From assembly GCA_043777375.1 (NCBI GenBank), contig JAYWHX010000022.1, forward strand, positions 6,958-70,957: DNA of 64,000 nt. The letters run 5' to 3'. A program made the position numbers and the translations under genes. The DNA is from TH-plancto1 sp043777375 (GTDB lineage Bacteria > Planctomycetota > Planctomycetia > Planctomycetales > Planctomycetaceae). This document shows positions 16,092-24,925 of the stretch, one piece after another. The stretch's first letter is position 1. The number at the start of each line of letters is the position of its first letter. The notes below the pieces were generated by a model, which had not been told where the DNA came from, did no database searches, and saw nothing but the letters and a program-made list of their open reading frames with translations.

Positions 16092-17155
16092 GGGGTGACG
16101 AGGGTGTCAACGGGGACGGGGATGCGGGAATCTTGATAGACGATGGCGAACTCGCCGTGGACCAGACCCTGGGTGGCGGTCGGCTTCAGGGTGAGATTCA
16201 AGCGGGCAGTGTTCGGAGATTGCTTCTCAATCACCCACGTCAGCTGCTCCTGCAAATCGGATTCGATCTGGATGAGCGACGAGTCGAGGGAAGAATTCTC
16301 GGGTGAGCGGATCACGATCGTCATGGCCCCGCTTTGGCCGGGGGCGATGCGACCGAAGAAGGCGCGGCTGGGGATGGCGGCGATCGATTGGCGAATGTCG
16401 ACCATGACCGCAATCGGGGGATGTTTCGTCTGGGTGCCCGATTCGAACGTGATGCTCGCCTCGTGATGGCCCAGGGCCAGCGTTTTGCCCACCAGCTGGA
16501 TGTCGTAGCGAAAGCGTTGGAGCGGCGAGGACGGCATGCCGTGTTCGACCGACTCGACGACCGGTTTGGCGGAGGTGACCCACGGCACGCTGGCGGTGAA
16601 CTGGGGCGCTGCGATCTTCTTGTCGCCAAAGTTCGCGACGATGATCGAGCGGGTGACGGTGGTCCCCTTACCGACATCGGCCAGGACCACGCGCTCGGGG
16701 GTGATATAGAGGACATCCCGTATTAGCGCACTGACCGACAAACGGGCGGGATCGACCGAGGCTTCGTGGAATTTGACCTCAACGGTGTGCGTCACCGGTT
16801 GAAAGCGGATTGCGCTCCCCGTTTGTAATTCGACCGTCACCGACTTCTTCTGCCCGGCTGGGATCACCTTCCAATCCGGCGTCGCGATGGTGCAGGAGCA
16901 ATCGGTTTTCACTCCGGACAGCGTCCAATCGGTGGCCGATTTGTTCGCGATGACAAAGTCATGCTTCAGTGTGACCGAGGGCTTTGACACGCCGAAATCG
17001 TGTCGCTGCGTCGATGATCCACTGGCCGCATCCGCTGAGTCCGTAGCGTCAGACGCTGGGGCCTGCTCGTTCGGGTCAGCGAGAAATATCGCAGCTGGTG
17101 GCCGATCACAGCCCCAGAGAACGACGATCACAATTAAAAATACAGCCCGGCCCAT
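16088..17155 (-). CDS. DUF1573 domain lipoprotein
   Basis: 355 residues from the ATG at 17155, which has AGGAG seven bases upstream. The leader MGRAVFLIVIVVLWGC ends in a lipobox (C16). The region HDFGVSKPSVTLKHDFVIANKSATDWTLSGVKTDCSC is the signature of DUF1573, an Ig-like domain with a conserved CxC ('sCgCt') element; further Ig-like repeats fill the rest. Function is unknown; DUF1573 proteins are exported and often neighbour C39-type or structural envelope genes in planctomycetes and Bacteroidetes. It is the first gene of the minus-strand unit that continues with the C39-like and cysteine-rich genes. The stop codon comes from an R4 repeat. Confidence 0.85.
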   Translation of the reverse strand: MGRAVFLIVIVVLWGCDRPPAAIFLADPNEQAPASDATDSADAASGSSTQRHDFGVSKPSVTLKHDFVIANKSATDWTLSGVKTDCSCTIATPDWKVIPAGQKKSVTVELQTGSAIRFQPVTHTVEVKFHEASVDPARLSVSALIRDVLYITPERVVLADVGKGTTVTRSIIVANFGDKKIAAPQFTASVPWVTSAKPVVESVEHGMPSSPLQRFRYDIQLVGKTLALGHHEASITFESGTQTKHPPIAVMVDIRQSIAAIPSRAFFGRIAPGQSGAMTIVIRSPENSSLDSSLIQIESDLQEQLTWVIEKQSPNTARLNLTLKPTATQGLVHGEFAIVYQDSRIPVPVDTLVTP

Positions 17156-17928
17156 CGAGCAGCTCCTACTTGAGCCAGCTCTTGTTGAGCCAGCTCTGAC
17201 ACCCATACGCTATTAGTGATACGTTTCCGATTCAAGGGGGAAGCTGGAAGATGAGTTCTCATCAGAGAAGATCGTCCTCCAACCATAAACGAATGTCACT
17301 GTGCTGGGTACTCCCAGAGTCTGTTACGTTTCAGCGCCGCTGGTGGACCATCTCTCTGTTGGCAATCGATGCCGCCAAACCACAACTCGGGGAAGACGGA
17401 GCGTTGCAGCGGTGGCTTCAGATGAGTGATGTGATGCTCGTGGTACGGACGAATGGAGCCGGTGATCTGCGATGTTGCTTCGAGTCGATTTGTGATTCAA
17501 GCGGTTCAATCGCGTGTGGCGTCTCCAGCGTCGGTTAGCGTCCAGCAAAAACCTCGGAGGAATGGGAGCCACGAAATACACAAAACCACGAAAACAGCAG
17601 GGTCATTCTGTGGCAGAGCACTCTTCTGTGCGGAACACATGCTCGCTCAATCAAGTCGCTACCCCATGAAATTCAGACCTGCAATCTTGTGTGATTCGTC
17701 TCTTTCGTGGTGAGGCTCCCGTGAATGGGTGTCGGATTTCAAGCCATCTCACTGTTTCGCTGGCGATTGAGCTCTGTACACACTTCGATGGCGACTCTCA
17801 CGCCATGACGCTTGCTGTCCAGTCTGATCGGCGGTAGTGTGGGGGTTGGAAATTCACGATTGGGAATTGGCCGTGAGGGTACGGGCCACGTGCCGTGGAA
17901 TCCTTACGGGGTTGAACTGGAGAGACTG
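17156..17928. other. Intergenic region, no supported gene
   Basis: About 770 bp between divergent genes. A degenerate inverted repeat runs from about 17562 (GGGAGCCACGAAAT) to about 17720 (TTTCGTGGTGAGGCTCCC). The open frames in it (for example on the plus strand around 17251-17538) have no Shine-Dalgarno, no domain and no signal peptide. Confidence 0.5.
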
Positions 17929-18294
17929 ATGTCATCATTACGCGCTGAACTTGTCGCTGAAATCCTGTACGGACTGAAGAAAGATAACCACTACGCCACA
18001 CTGACTTCGATCGCTCGGCGAGCTGGTTTCAGCCCCGGCGCGCAGTGCCGGACGATCCTCGCCTGCATGAACACCATTCAGAAGGACTGGCCGCATCTGG
18101 AGTCGTGGCGCGCGATTCATGATGACGGCATCACGCCGAAGGCCTCTGCTCAGGCGGAAGCTTTGCAGAAGCAGGGCATCGAACTACGAGATGATGGCGA
18201 GAATTGGACCATTGTTCTCGACGAGCGGATGCTGGTGGTGTGGGAGACTTCAGTCGACGGGAAAGCCATTCCCGTGAAGCCAGCAGCCACGTGA
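17929..18294 (+). CDS. Alkyltransferase-like (MGMT DNA-binding-domain) protein lacking the acceptor cysteine
   Basis: 121 residues from the ATG at 17929 (GGAGAGACTG just upstream; an earlier in-frame start gives a non-conserved extension). The whole chain aligns by eye with the winged-helix DNA-binding domain of O6-alkylguanine transferases and with ATL proteins: HYATLTSIARRAG (recognition-helix approach), AQCRTILACMNTI, WPHLESWRAIHDDG in place of the (V)P(C/W)HRV(V/I)..G active-site loop, then AQAEALQKQGIEL and a final IVLDERMLVVW. In this alignment S59 stands where the catalytic Cys (or ATL Trp) sits, with W60-R61 after it. ATL proteins flag alkylated bases for nucleotide excision repair; that role here is inferred. 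No neighbours suggest a pathway. Confidence 0.55.
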   Translation: MSSLRAELVAEILYGLKKDNHYATLTSIARRAGFSPGAQCRTILACMNTIQKDWPHLESWRAIHDDGITPKASAQAEALQKQGIELRDDGENWTIVLDERMLVVWETSVDGKAIPVKPAAT

Positions 18295-18450
18295 TTGCCC
18301 CGTTGAGCGTGGGCGATACCCGCTGAAGAAGAGCACGGGACTGATCGGACGCCTTTCGCGTTGGATCAGTCCACGTTCGTTTCCGGAGGGTGCGAAGCGG
18401 TGTGACTATTTCCTGCCAAGTCACTGGTCCGCAACATCTTCTCGGTTTCA

Positions 18451-18528
18451 TTTGAACAGAAGATCTCAAAGGAAGCCAAAAAACGTGGAATGGTACCCTT
18501 AGCTTCCTTCGCAATCATCTGTTCAAAT
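18451..18528. repeat. Inverted repeat R6 (TTTGAACAGA family)
   Basis: Left arm 18451-18477 and right arm 18502-18528 are imperfect reverse complements sharing TTTGAACAGA...AAGGAAGC. A related single arm occurs at 29053-29080. It lies in the 261-bp gap between the ATL-like gene and the convergent PSCyt1 gene, where it may also act as a hairpin between gene ends. Confidence 0.7.
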
Positions 18529-18555
18529 CGATATGTTTTATTCGGACCTCGTCCA

Positions 18556-21030
18556 TTAGTCGTAGTAGGCAAACTCGTTGAGATTCAGAATCGCGCGCGA
18601 CAGGTCGATGAGCGCTTGCTCCTCAGCATGTTCGGCGCCGCTGCGTAAGCGATGTCCCTCGATTTGTTGTTTCAGAAAACGTAGTGCCAATGCTTGCTCC
18701 GACTCGTCGGGTTGGCGACCCAAAGCGAGTCGGAACGCTTGTTGGGTGATCTCGGGGCTGTGGGCTTCCGCGTTCAGAGTCGTGTCACTCAATATTCGGA
18801 CTCGTGTAGCGAAGGCTTCTGCACAACGCACGCTGTCCGGACTATTCAATAGCATCAGTGCCTGCGGCGCGACGACTGTGCGATCGCGCCGAGCGCAAGA
18901 GACCGTGGTGTCGGGCAGATCGAACGCCTGCAGGAAGGGGATCGGCAAGCACCGCTTCCGCACGAGGTACAAGCTGCGAACATCGGTTTGGTCGACGGGG
19001 TCGGTGAACCAGCCCTGCATGCGGCCGCCGTCTTCGCCTTTGATGGCCTCTTGGATTCCTGGCTGGGCATAGAGCAACTCCTCAGGGACATCAGGCCACT
19101 TCGGCTTGCCGCTGCCATCTAACTGAAGCAGTCCCGAGACCGACAGCAGGCTGTCACGCAAGGTTTCGGCGTCGAGTCGCTGGACGTTCTGCCGCCAGAG
19201 CAGGCGATTCTCCGGGTCAATCGCTCGCGCATCGTCACGATCATGTGAACTCTGTCGGTAGGTCGTCGACATCACGATCCAGCGATGCAGCTCCTTCACC
19301 GACCACCCGCGCTCGATGAACTCGATTGCCAGCCAATCCAGCAGCTCGGGATGTGACGGCTGGACTCCGGTGTACCCAAAATCGTTCGGCGTCGCGACCA
19401 GCCCCGCGCCGAAATGCTGTTGCCAAACGCGGTTCACCAAGACGCGGGCCGTCCACGGGTTGTCTGGTGTGATCAACCACTTTGCCAAGGCGAGTCGCCG
19501 CCCCGTGGTCTCTGGACTTGGCGGCTCAATGGCCGCAGCTCCTGATTTGACAACCGAAACGAAACCGGGAGCCACCTCTTCCCGAGGCGAATGAAAATCT
19601 CCTTGATAGAAGACATGCGTGGCCGGTGGATCTGTCCGATCAGTGGCCCCCATCGTGACCTGCAGGTGACGCCGTCGCCCCTCAATCTCGCTGATCTTCG
19701 CTTGCAGCTCGTCGTACTGGGGCTTGTCGGATTCTTTCTCTTTGTCGAGCTTCGATTGCTCCTCCTTCAGCGGCGCACATTCCCGATCGAGAGCGGCATT
19801 GTGCGTCTCGATCGCCTCGCGCTCGGCGGGGAGTTCGATGACCAGGTCATCTCGCCGCTGCACCCCGGCGAAGAACGCCCGCAGCCGATAATGATCTGCT
19901 TGTGAGAGCGGGTCGTATTTGTGGTCGTGGCACTGACAACAGGACATCGTCAGGCCCAAAAACGCGGAGGCTGTCGTGTTCGTCAGATCCGCCTGCTCGT
20001 CGGCTCGCAGTCGATCCTCTTCCTGGAAGATCGCAGCTGTGCTGTCCCACTGGCCGAGTTGCAGATAGCCCGTGGCGATCAGTGCATCGGCTTCAGCGGG
20101 GGTGGCTGGCAGCCCCGCAACGAGTTCGTCTCCGGCGAGCTGTTCGAGGACGAAGCGATCGAACGGCTTGTCCTGATTGAAGGCTCGGACGACGTAGTCG
20201 CGGTATTGCCAGGCCAGCGGGCGAAACTCGTCGCGCTCGTAGCCGTGGGTGTCCGCATAACGAACGACATCGAGCCACAGTCGAGCTTGCCGTTCTCCAT
20301 AACGGGGAGACGCGAGCAGCCTTTCGACGAGTTGCGCATAAGCAGCGGGCTCGCTGGCGGCGACAAACGCTTCGACCTCCTCGGGCGAGGGAGGCAGTCC
20401 AGTGAGATCGAATGTGACTCGCCGAATTAGAGTCCGGCGGTCTGCCTGTGGTGAGGGACTGGCCCCCTCGGAGGTCAGTCGCTGTTGGATGAACGCATCA
20501 ATCGGATGAGTAGTCCCGGTGGCTTCCGGAACAGGACTCTTCACCGGGGATTTCAGCGACCAAAGATCCAGCCGCTCCCCGCGCCAGATTTTGCGGATGG
20601 GATTGTTGGGGTCGGTGAAAGCGTCGCCCGTCGGATAGTTATGATCGATGGCTTCGGCTGCCGAACCGGCCGTTCCCCAGGCAGCCCCCGCTTTCACCCA
20701 CTGGGTCAGTGTGGCGATCTGAGCTTCGCTTAAGCGGTCCTTTGGCGGCATCTGGAAATCGGGATCGTCGAATCGCACTGCCAGAATAAGTCGGCTCTGT
20801 TCCGGGTCGCCCGTGACGAGAGCCGATCCGTTGTCGCCGCCGATGATGGCCGCTTCCCGCGAATCAAGACGCAGCCCGCCTTCTTGTTTTTCTGGACCGT
20901 GGCAGGCGATGCACTTGGTTTGCAGGATCGGTAGAACCTTCTCGGCAAACAAGATTTCAGCGGCATCATCCCCGCGAGCGATCGCTGAGACAAAGAGGGC
21001 AAACGTGATGACAGCCAGTTGGCGAATCAT
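18556..21030 (-). CDS. Planctomycete cytochrome-type protein, PSCyt1-DUF1549-DUF1553
   Basis: 824 residues from the ATG at 21030. A signal peptide (MIRQLAVITFALFVSAIARG) leads into a cytochrome c-like PSCyt1 domain with C40-x-x-C43-H44 (KCIACHGPEKQEGGLRLDS) and a distal Met in FQMPPKD. The DUF1549 domain follows (FIQQRLTSEGASPSPQADRRTLIRRVTFDLTGLPP), with a second CQCHDHKYDPLSQADHYRLRAFF element, then a charged segment (about 400-450) and the DUF1553 domain (RLALAKWLITPDNPWTARVLVNRVWQQHFG to the C-terminus). This architecture is a planctomycete hallmark; its biochemical role is not established. It is usually paired with a DUF1501 gene, but none is adjacent here. Confidence 0.92.
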   Translation of the reverse strand: MIRQLAVITFALFVSAIARGDDAAEILFAEKVLPILQTKCIACHGPEKQEGGLRLDSREAAIIGGDNGSALVTGDPEQSRLILAVRFDDPDFQMPPKDRLSEAQIATLTQWVKAGAAWGTAGSAAEAIDHNYPTGDAFTDPNNPIRKIWRGERLDLWSLKSPVKSPVPEATGTTHPIDAFIQQRLTSEGASPSPQADRRTLIRRVTFDLTGLPPSPEEVEAFVAASEPAAYAQLVERLLASPRYGERQARLWLDVVRYADTHGYERDEFRPLAWQYRDYVVRAFNQDKPFDRFVLEQLAGDELVAGLPATPAEADALIATGYLQLGQWDSTAAIFQEEDRLRADEQADLTNTTASAFLGLTMSCCQCHDHKYDPLSQADHYRLRAFFAGVQRRDDLVIELPAEREAIETHNAALDRECAPLKEEQSKLDKEKESDKPQYDELQAKISEIEGRRRHLQVTMGATDRTDPPATHVFYQGDFHSPREEVAPGFVSVVKSGAAAIEPPSPETTGRRLALAKWLITPDNPWTARVLVNRVWQQHFGAGLVATPNDFGYTGVQPSHPELLDWLAIEFIERGWSVKELHRWIVMSTTYRQSSHDRDDARAIDPENRLLWRQNVQRLDAETLRDSLLSVSGLLQLDGSGKPKWPDVPEELLYAQPGIQEAIKGEDGGRMQGWFTDPVDQTDVRSLYLVRKRCLPIPFLQAFDLPDTTVSCARRDRTVVAPQALMLLNSPDSVRCAEAFATRVRILSDTTLNAEAHSPEITQQAFRLALGRQPDESEQALALRFLKQQIEGHRLRSGAEHAEEQALIDLSRAILNLNEFAYYD

Positions 21031-21326
21031 TCGGTGCGGTCCACGAGAATGCATAGAGCTAGATTAAAGACTGTACCAGAGTCACCCAGCATGGAAAAGA
21101 AGTGATCTTGAGGCGAAAAGTATCCATCCAATCCGAGAGTCACCTGTCAAACCTCACAAACGCTCAGGTCAGCCCGCTGCGCCAGCAAGGGCCGCGTGTC
21201 GGAAGCCGTTGCGACAGTGGAATTGGATGTGATGATGTCGGTCTGTTGAGAGAGTTGACGCTGTATGGCACGCTCCCTGGCTGGGGCGGCGGGCTAAGCA
21301 ACAGAGCGGTACTGTAGGCGTCGTGA
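21031..21326. other. Intergenic region with an R3 repeat
   Basis: 296 bp upstream of the PSCyt1 gene. It contains one R3 copy at 21171-21198 and a few bases later a CCGTTGCGACAGTGG stretch. No gene is supported. Confidence 0.5.
21171..21198 (+). repeat. Interspersed repeat R3, copy 3
   Basis: Identical over 28 bp to 7775-7802, 13 kb away. Confidence 0.9.
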
Positions 21327-21626
21327 TCACAGCGGAGGCGGTGGCGCTCGGCGGACACCGCGTTGCCAATACAGACGGTCATCCGTAATCACCCCGCGCC
21401 GCTTGGCACAGTTCAGGCACAGCCGCTCTTCCGCGTTCGACAGATAGACCTCACCACACAACAGCAAGTGGAAATAGTCCTCACCGGGATTCTTGGTATA
21501 GCAGTAGTCCTTATCCCAACTGGTCTTGATCTTGGCAGTCCAGCCCTCGAAGTGGGGGACGTAGACCCGTCGCTCGAATTCGACTTCAGCGGGATTGGGG
21601 GGCGGCGGGGAAAGAGATTCGTCCAT
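21327..21626 (-). CDS. Small hypothetical protein with CxxC
   Basis: 99 residues from the ATG at 21626, which has GGAAG eight bases upstream. It opens with a proline stretch (SPPPPNP), has an aromatic-rich middle (WTAKIKTSWDKDYCYTKNPGEDYFHLLLCGEVYLSN) and one CLNC pair in ERLCLNCAKRRG, which may be half of a metal site. There is no signal peptide or membrane segment. It is the third gene of a minus-strand unit, 70 nt after the small membrane-protein gene. The family is not recognised. Confidence 0.55.
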   Translation of the reverse strand: MDESLSPPPPNPAEVEFERRVYVPHFEGWTAKIKTSWDKDYCYTKNPGEDYFHLLLCGEVYLSNAEERLCLNCAKRRGVITDDRLYWQRGVRRAPPPPL

Positions 21627-21696
21627 GGGCCAGACTTCCAATAGAGCGGGCACGCTGTTCGAGCGATGATTTCGAGTGAGTTCAGCGAGTCCGCAA

Positions 21697-22149
21697 TCAG
21701 GACTCGGACTCGTCATGAATTTCGCGGAACCGCTCGATCTCCTCACACAGCGTGCGCTCCTGTTGTCTCATCCGCAACAGTTCGATCCGAGTCCGCGACG
21801 CCGTGGCGGCCATATCACCAATCGCCAGCAAGGCAATCCAGGCTGCGAGCAGCAACATCACGAGGACATCACAGGCCCACAGTTCGGCCATCCGGCGCGG
21901 GGTAATCCAATCGGCTCGCTCCAGGATTGGCAGAATCGTGTCTCCGACGCAGAGCAGGATTCCCTCGCCCGCCAGGATCGCAGCCACTTGCATGCGGCGG
22001 CGGGTTTGGCCCCAGCGGAACTGTGTGCCCCTCTCGGGATCATCGGCCACCTGCTTCCAGGATCGCCAGTGCCACACGAGCAAATAGAGACCGATCGACA
22101 CCAGCAGGATGGCGAAGAAGAGACCGGGAATCTCCGCTCGTGTGAGCAT
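21697..22149 (-). CDS. Small membrane protein of unknown function
   Basis: 150 residues with an AAGGA Shine-Dalgarno eight bases before the ATG. Hydrophobic segments lie at about residues 8-27 (PGLFFAILLVSIGLYLLVW), 54-74 (AAILAGEGILLCVGDTILPIL) and 90-112 (ACDVLVMLLLAAWIALLAIGD). A charged, probably coiled-coil cytoplasmic tail follows (RIELLRMRQQERTLCEEIERFREI). It sits between the Ala/Pro-rich repeat protein and the small CxxC protein and is likely co-transcribed with both. No family is recognised. Confidence 0.6.
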   Translation of the reverse strand: MLTRAEIPGLFFAILLVSIGLYLLVWHWRSWKQVADDPERGTQFRWGQTRRRMQVAAILAGEGILLCVGDTILPILERADWITPRRMAELWACDVLVMLLLAAWIALLAIGDMAATASRTRIELLRMRQQERTLCEEIERFREIHDESES

Positions 22150-22229
22150 GGGATCAGTCCTTCATTCGGACACGGCCTAGGAGTGGTCACTGCTGAAGAG
22201 TGAGTCAGCATCACTGCGATCAAAGGGCT

Positions 22230-23024
22230 TTACGGGTTGCCGCGCTGCTTGCGAATCGCAGCCAGAACTTCCGCAGTGGACTTCGCTCGACCGGGAGCGG
22301 ACGGAACTGCGGCTGCAGGGACAACAGGAGTGGTGACGATGGGGGTCGCTTCGACGGGAGCGGCAGGTGCCACTGCTTTCGCCTCGGGGGCAGGTGCCGC
22401 AGCTGCGGGTGCGGTTCCAGCGGCTTTCGCAGCGGCCTGCTGACGGATCATTTCCAGCGGCGACAACTTCGCACCGCCCGCTGCGGGTGCCTTCGCTGCC
22501 GGGGCCGGAGTCGCTGGAGGAGCTGACTCGACTGCTTGGGCTACGGGAGCAGTTTCCCCAGCGGCCTTTGCAGCGGCTTGTTTGCGAATCATGTCGAGCG
22601 GAGAGGGCTTGGCTCCTCCTGCGGCTGGAGCTGTCGCCGCCGTTGCGGGTTTCGGAGCCCCAGCTGCGCGGATCGCGTCGAGTGGACTCTTTCCAGCGGG
22701 CTTGGGAACAGCGGGCGCGGCAACAGCTGGTTTGCCGACAGCGGGCTTTTCTGCGGCGGGTGCGGCAGCTGGCTTGGCTTCTGGTTTCGCCTCGGACTTC
22801 TTCGGGAGTGGTGCGGCGACCACTTGCAGATACGCCGGATCGATGTCGTACCAGCTGATATCGACTGGTCCGTCGAACTGGACCAGCGCACGGCAAGACA
22901 TGTTCACCGTCTTGACGGTCCCCGTCAGTCCAGAAAATCGTCGCAGCTCCGGGATTCCCTCGGAGACAACGACAAATTTGTCGGTCAGTTCGGCCTTCAG
23001 CCGTTCAGCCTGTGCAATCGACAT
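22230..23024 (-). CDS. Planctomycete-type protein with KOW-like N-terminus and Ala/Pro linker bearing repeated SPL(D/E)xIR motifs
   Basis: 264 residues. The N-terminal ~70 residues (LTDKFVVVSEGIPELRRFSG, then TGTVKTVNMSCRALVQFDG and ISWYDIDPAYLQVV) look like a small KOW/SH3-type beta barrel. The remaining ~190 residues are low-complexity Ala/Pro/Lys with four spaced copies of a short helix-forming motif: SPLDAIR (113-119), SPLDMIRKQAAAKAAG (141-156), SPLEMIRQQAAAKAAG (188-203) and a diverged STAEVLAAIRKQR (249-261) at the very C-terminus. No signal peptide, so probably cytoplasmic. It is the first gene of a three-gene minus-strand unit. Function unknown; the spaced motifs suggest docking sites for a partner. 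Confidence 0.7.
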   Translation of the reverse strand: MSIAQAERLKAELTDKFVVVSEGIPELRRFSGLTGTVKTVNMSCRALVQFDGPVDISWYDIDPAYLQVVAAPLPKKSEAKPEAKPAAAPAAEKPAVGKPAVAAPAVPKPAGKSPLDAIRAAGAPKPATAATAPAAGGAKPSPLDMIRKQAAAKAAGETAPVAQAVESAPPATPAPAAKAPAAGGAKLSPLEMIRQQAAAKAAGTAPAAAAPAPEAKAVAPAAPVEATPIVTTPVVPAAAVPSAPGRAKSTAEVLAAIRKQRGNP

Positions 23025-23738
23025 GGGACACGATCACCAATTCAGTGACACCAACTCGGGACGCGACACTCCGCCAGCGGCAGAGGTCCAGCGCTGCAGA
23101 CCCCTCGATTCTGGGTGAAGAATTCGCCGAAATCAAGGCAGGATCAGGGGTTGTCCAGCTGTGGGAATCAGATGCCTCGTCTGCGACACAGCCCCGACTG
23201 TCATTTTGAGGGAGAGGAGTTTTCGACTGGAGCAGGGAGGGATTTGTCCACAGAGTCCACAGAGTCCACGGATTGTCTGAGGGGAGGTCCATTCTGAATT
23301 CACACGCTTCATACGCTGAGTCACCCAACTCTGAATCTGGGCAAATCTGTGGATAATTCCACGTCTTCAGCTCCAGATGCCCGTCCACACGGTTCGGTGG
23401 TCCGGGTGTCGTAGACGATGAATCAGAGATTGAAAACGCGGAGATCGCAGGGGGAGCAGGGAGTGTTCAAGAACCATGTTCTCAATTCCCCCCCCTCGCT
23501 TCGAGCTGATCGAGGTGTTCTGCAACGAATCTCTCCGTGCCAGCCCAGGTGTCAGGCGCGTCGCGCACTCGTCGTTCGTTTCACCAGGAAATCGCTCTGG
23601 AGGCGTTTCCGCTGATCGTGTTAGGATGCCGAATCTGCCGTTCGCCTTGTCGGACGGACAAGGATGCCCGCATCTCGATTGAAGTTGTCGCTTCTGCGCG
23701 GCAAGTGGATCGAGTGCATTCCGTGGAAGGATCCGTCG
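23025..23738. other. Intergenic region, short direct repeats, no supported gene
   Basis: About 710 bp between divergent genes. A short direct repeat of TCCACAGAG (23247-23271) resembles spacer repeats common in planctomycete genomes. Reverse-strand frames between 23367 and 23747 are proline/arginine rich and unsupported. Confidence 0.5.
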
Positions 23739-24851
23739 GTGCCCCATCGCATCAACTCCCTGATTTGCTTGGCTTTAGGTCTTTGTCTCTGGACACAGTC
23801 CGCTGAGGCCCAGTCCTCGATCCCTCGTCCAACGAGCGGCGCACGCCCTGCAGCAAAGAAATCATCGATCCCAGCTGCGGCCGTCGAAGCACCGGAATCG
23901 TCGGTCCCACGGATCGCCCGGCCACCCGCAGGAAGGGCCGTGATTGACGACGAACCGGCAGAAACCGCCGAACCGCAACCGCGACAGCTCGGGCCAGTCA
24001 CCAAAGGGGCCAAACAAGGACCCAATCCCCGGCAGCCAGCTGTCCAGGGGCCCGCACCGCAAGTCGCCATGCAGCCCGTCCCGGCCGGAATGAAACAGCT
24101 GTTGCTGGACTGGGAGGAGAAGACAAAAGGCATCACATCACTGTCATGCCCGATTACTCGGTTCGAATTCGACAACGTGTTTGCCACGGAGACACGGTCG
24201 GTGGGGAAGATCTTTTTCGAGAATCCCGACCGAGGACGAATCGATTTCGAACCTGCCGATGAGAAGCTCCTGGAAAAGCCGGGTCGGGTTGGCGCTAATA
24301 AGAAGGCGTTTAAGGTCGGCCCCGGTTCCGCCACCAAATGGATCTGCACCGGAAAGAAGATCTATGTCCTGGATGTGAAAAATAAGTCCTATGACCTGAT
24401 CGAGATCCCACCTCAGATGCAGGGGCAAAACATCACTCGCAGTCCGCTGCCATTCATCTTTGGAATGAAGGCTCAGGATGCCATGCAGCGGTTCTCACTG
24501 CGATTCGGCCAGTTCCACAACCCGCTGGGAGACAAGGTGGGAGCCAATGGAAAGCCTCTCCGCCCCGCTCTTCACATCATCGCCAACCCGATCGATCCGA
24601 ACGTCGCCAAAGAATACATCGAGGCAGAAATCATCGTCGATGCCACGACGTTTCTCCCCATGAATCTGCGCACGCTTGATCCAGCTGGAAACAAAGAAAC
24701 CGTCTATAGCTTCAATCAGGCCGAGCTCAAAGTCGGGGCCAAATGGATCAACTCTCCATTCAGTGTGACCCTGCCTGGCTGGCAGCTGATGCACCATCAG
24801 AAAGCCGAACCCGACGCTCCGGCTCAGCAGGCAGAAAACACCGAGAAGTAA
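23739..24851 (+). CDS. Secreted TIGR03009-type planctomycete protein (LolA-like fold)
   Basis: 370 residues from the GTG at 23739, which has GGAAGG eight bases upstream and yields a clean signal peptide (MPHRINSLICLALGLCLWTQSAEAQ). Frame continues upstream to 23664, but that would bury the signal peptide. A Pro/Ala-rich linker (residues ~25-110) precedes the conserved domain beginning MKQLLLDWEEKTKGITSLSC and containing FENPDRGRIDF, KWICTGKKIYVLDVKNKSYDLIEIP, PLPFIFGMKAQDAMQRF and NLRTLDPAGNKETVYSF. This matches the planctomycete TIGR03009 family, a relative of LolA/outer-membrane lipoprotein-sorting folds. Function in lipoprotein or lipid handling is inferred. The next gene starts 74 nt downstream. 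Confidence 0.82.
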   Translation: MPHRINSLICLALGLCLWTQSAEAQSSIPRPTSGARPAAKKSSIPAAAVEAPESSVPRIARPPAGRAVIDDEPAETAEPQPRQLGPVTKGAKQGPNPRQPAVQGPAPQVAMQPVPAGMKQLLLDWEEKTKGITSLSCPITRFEFDNVFATETRSVGKIFFENPDRGRIDFEPADEKLLEKPGRVGANKKAFKVGPGSATKWICTGKKIYVLDVKNKSYDLIEIPPQMQGQNITRSPLPFIFGMKAQDAMQRFSLRFGQFHNPLGDKVGANGKPLRPALHIIANPIDPNVAKEYIEAEIIVDATTFLPMNLRTLDPAGNKETVYSFNQAELKVGAKWINSPFSVTLPGWQLMHHQKAEPDAPAQQAENTEK

Positions 24852-24925
24852 TCTTTGCCGGAATGACGTACCATCCCTCTTCGCTGCCTGACATTCCAGG
24901 TGGCAGTCGAAAGAGGGAGAGTGAA

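Noticed and set aside
17251..17538. 95-residue frame upstream of the ATL-like gene
   Set aside because: No ribosome-binding site, no conserved features and an overlapping reverse frame of equal quality.
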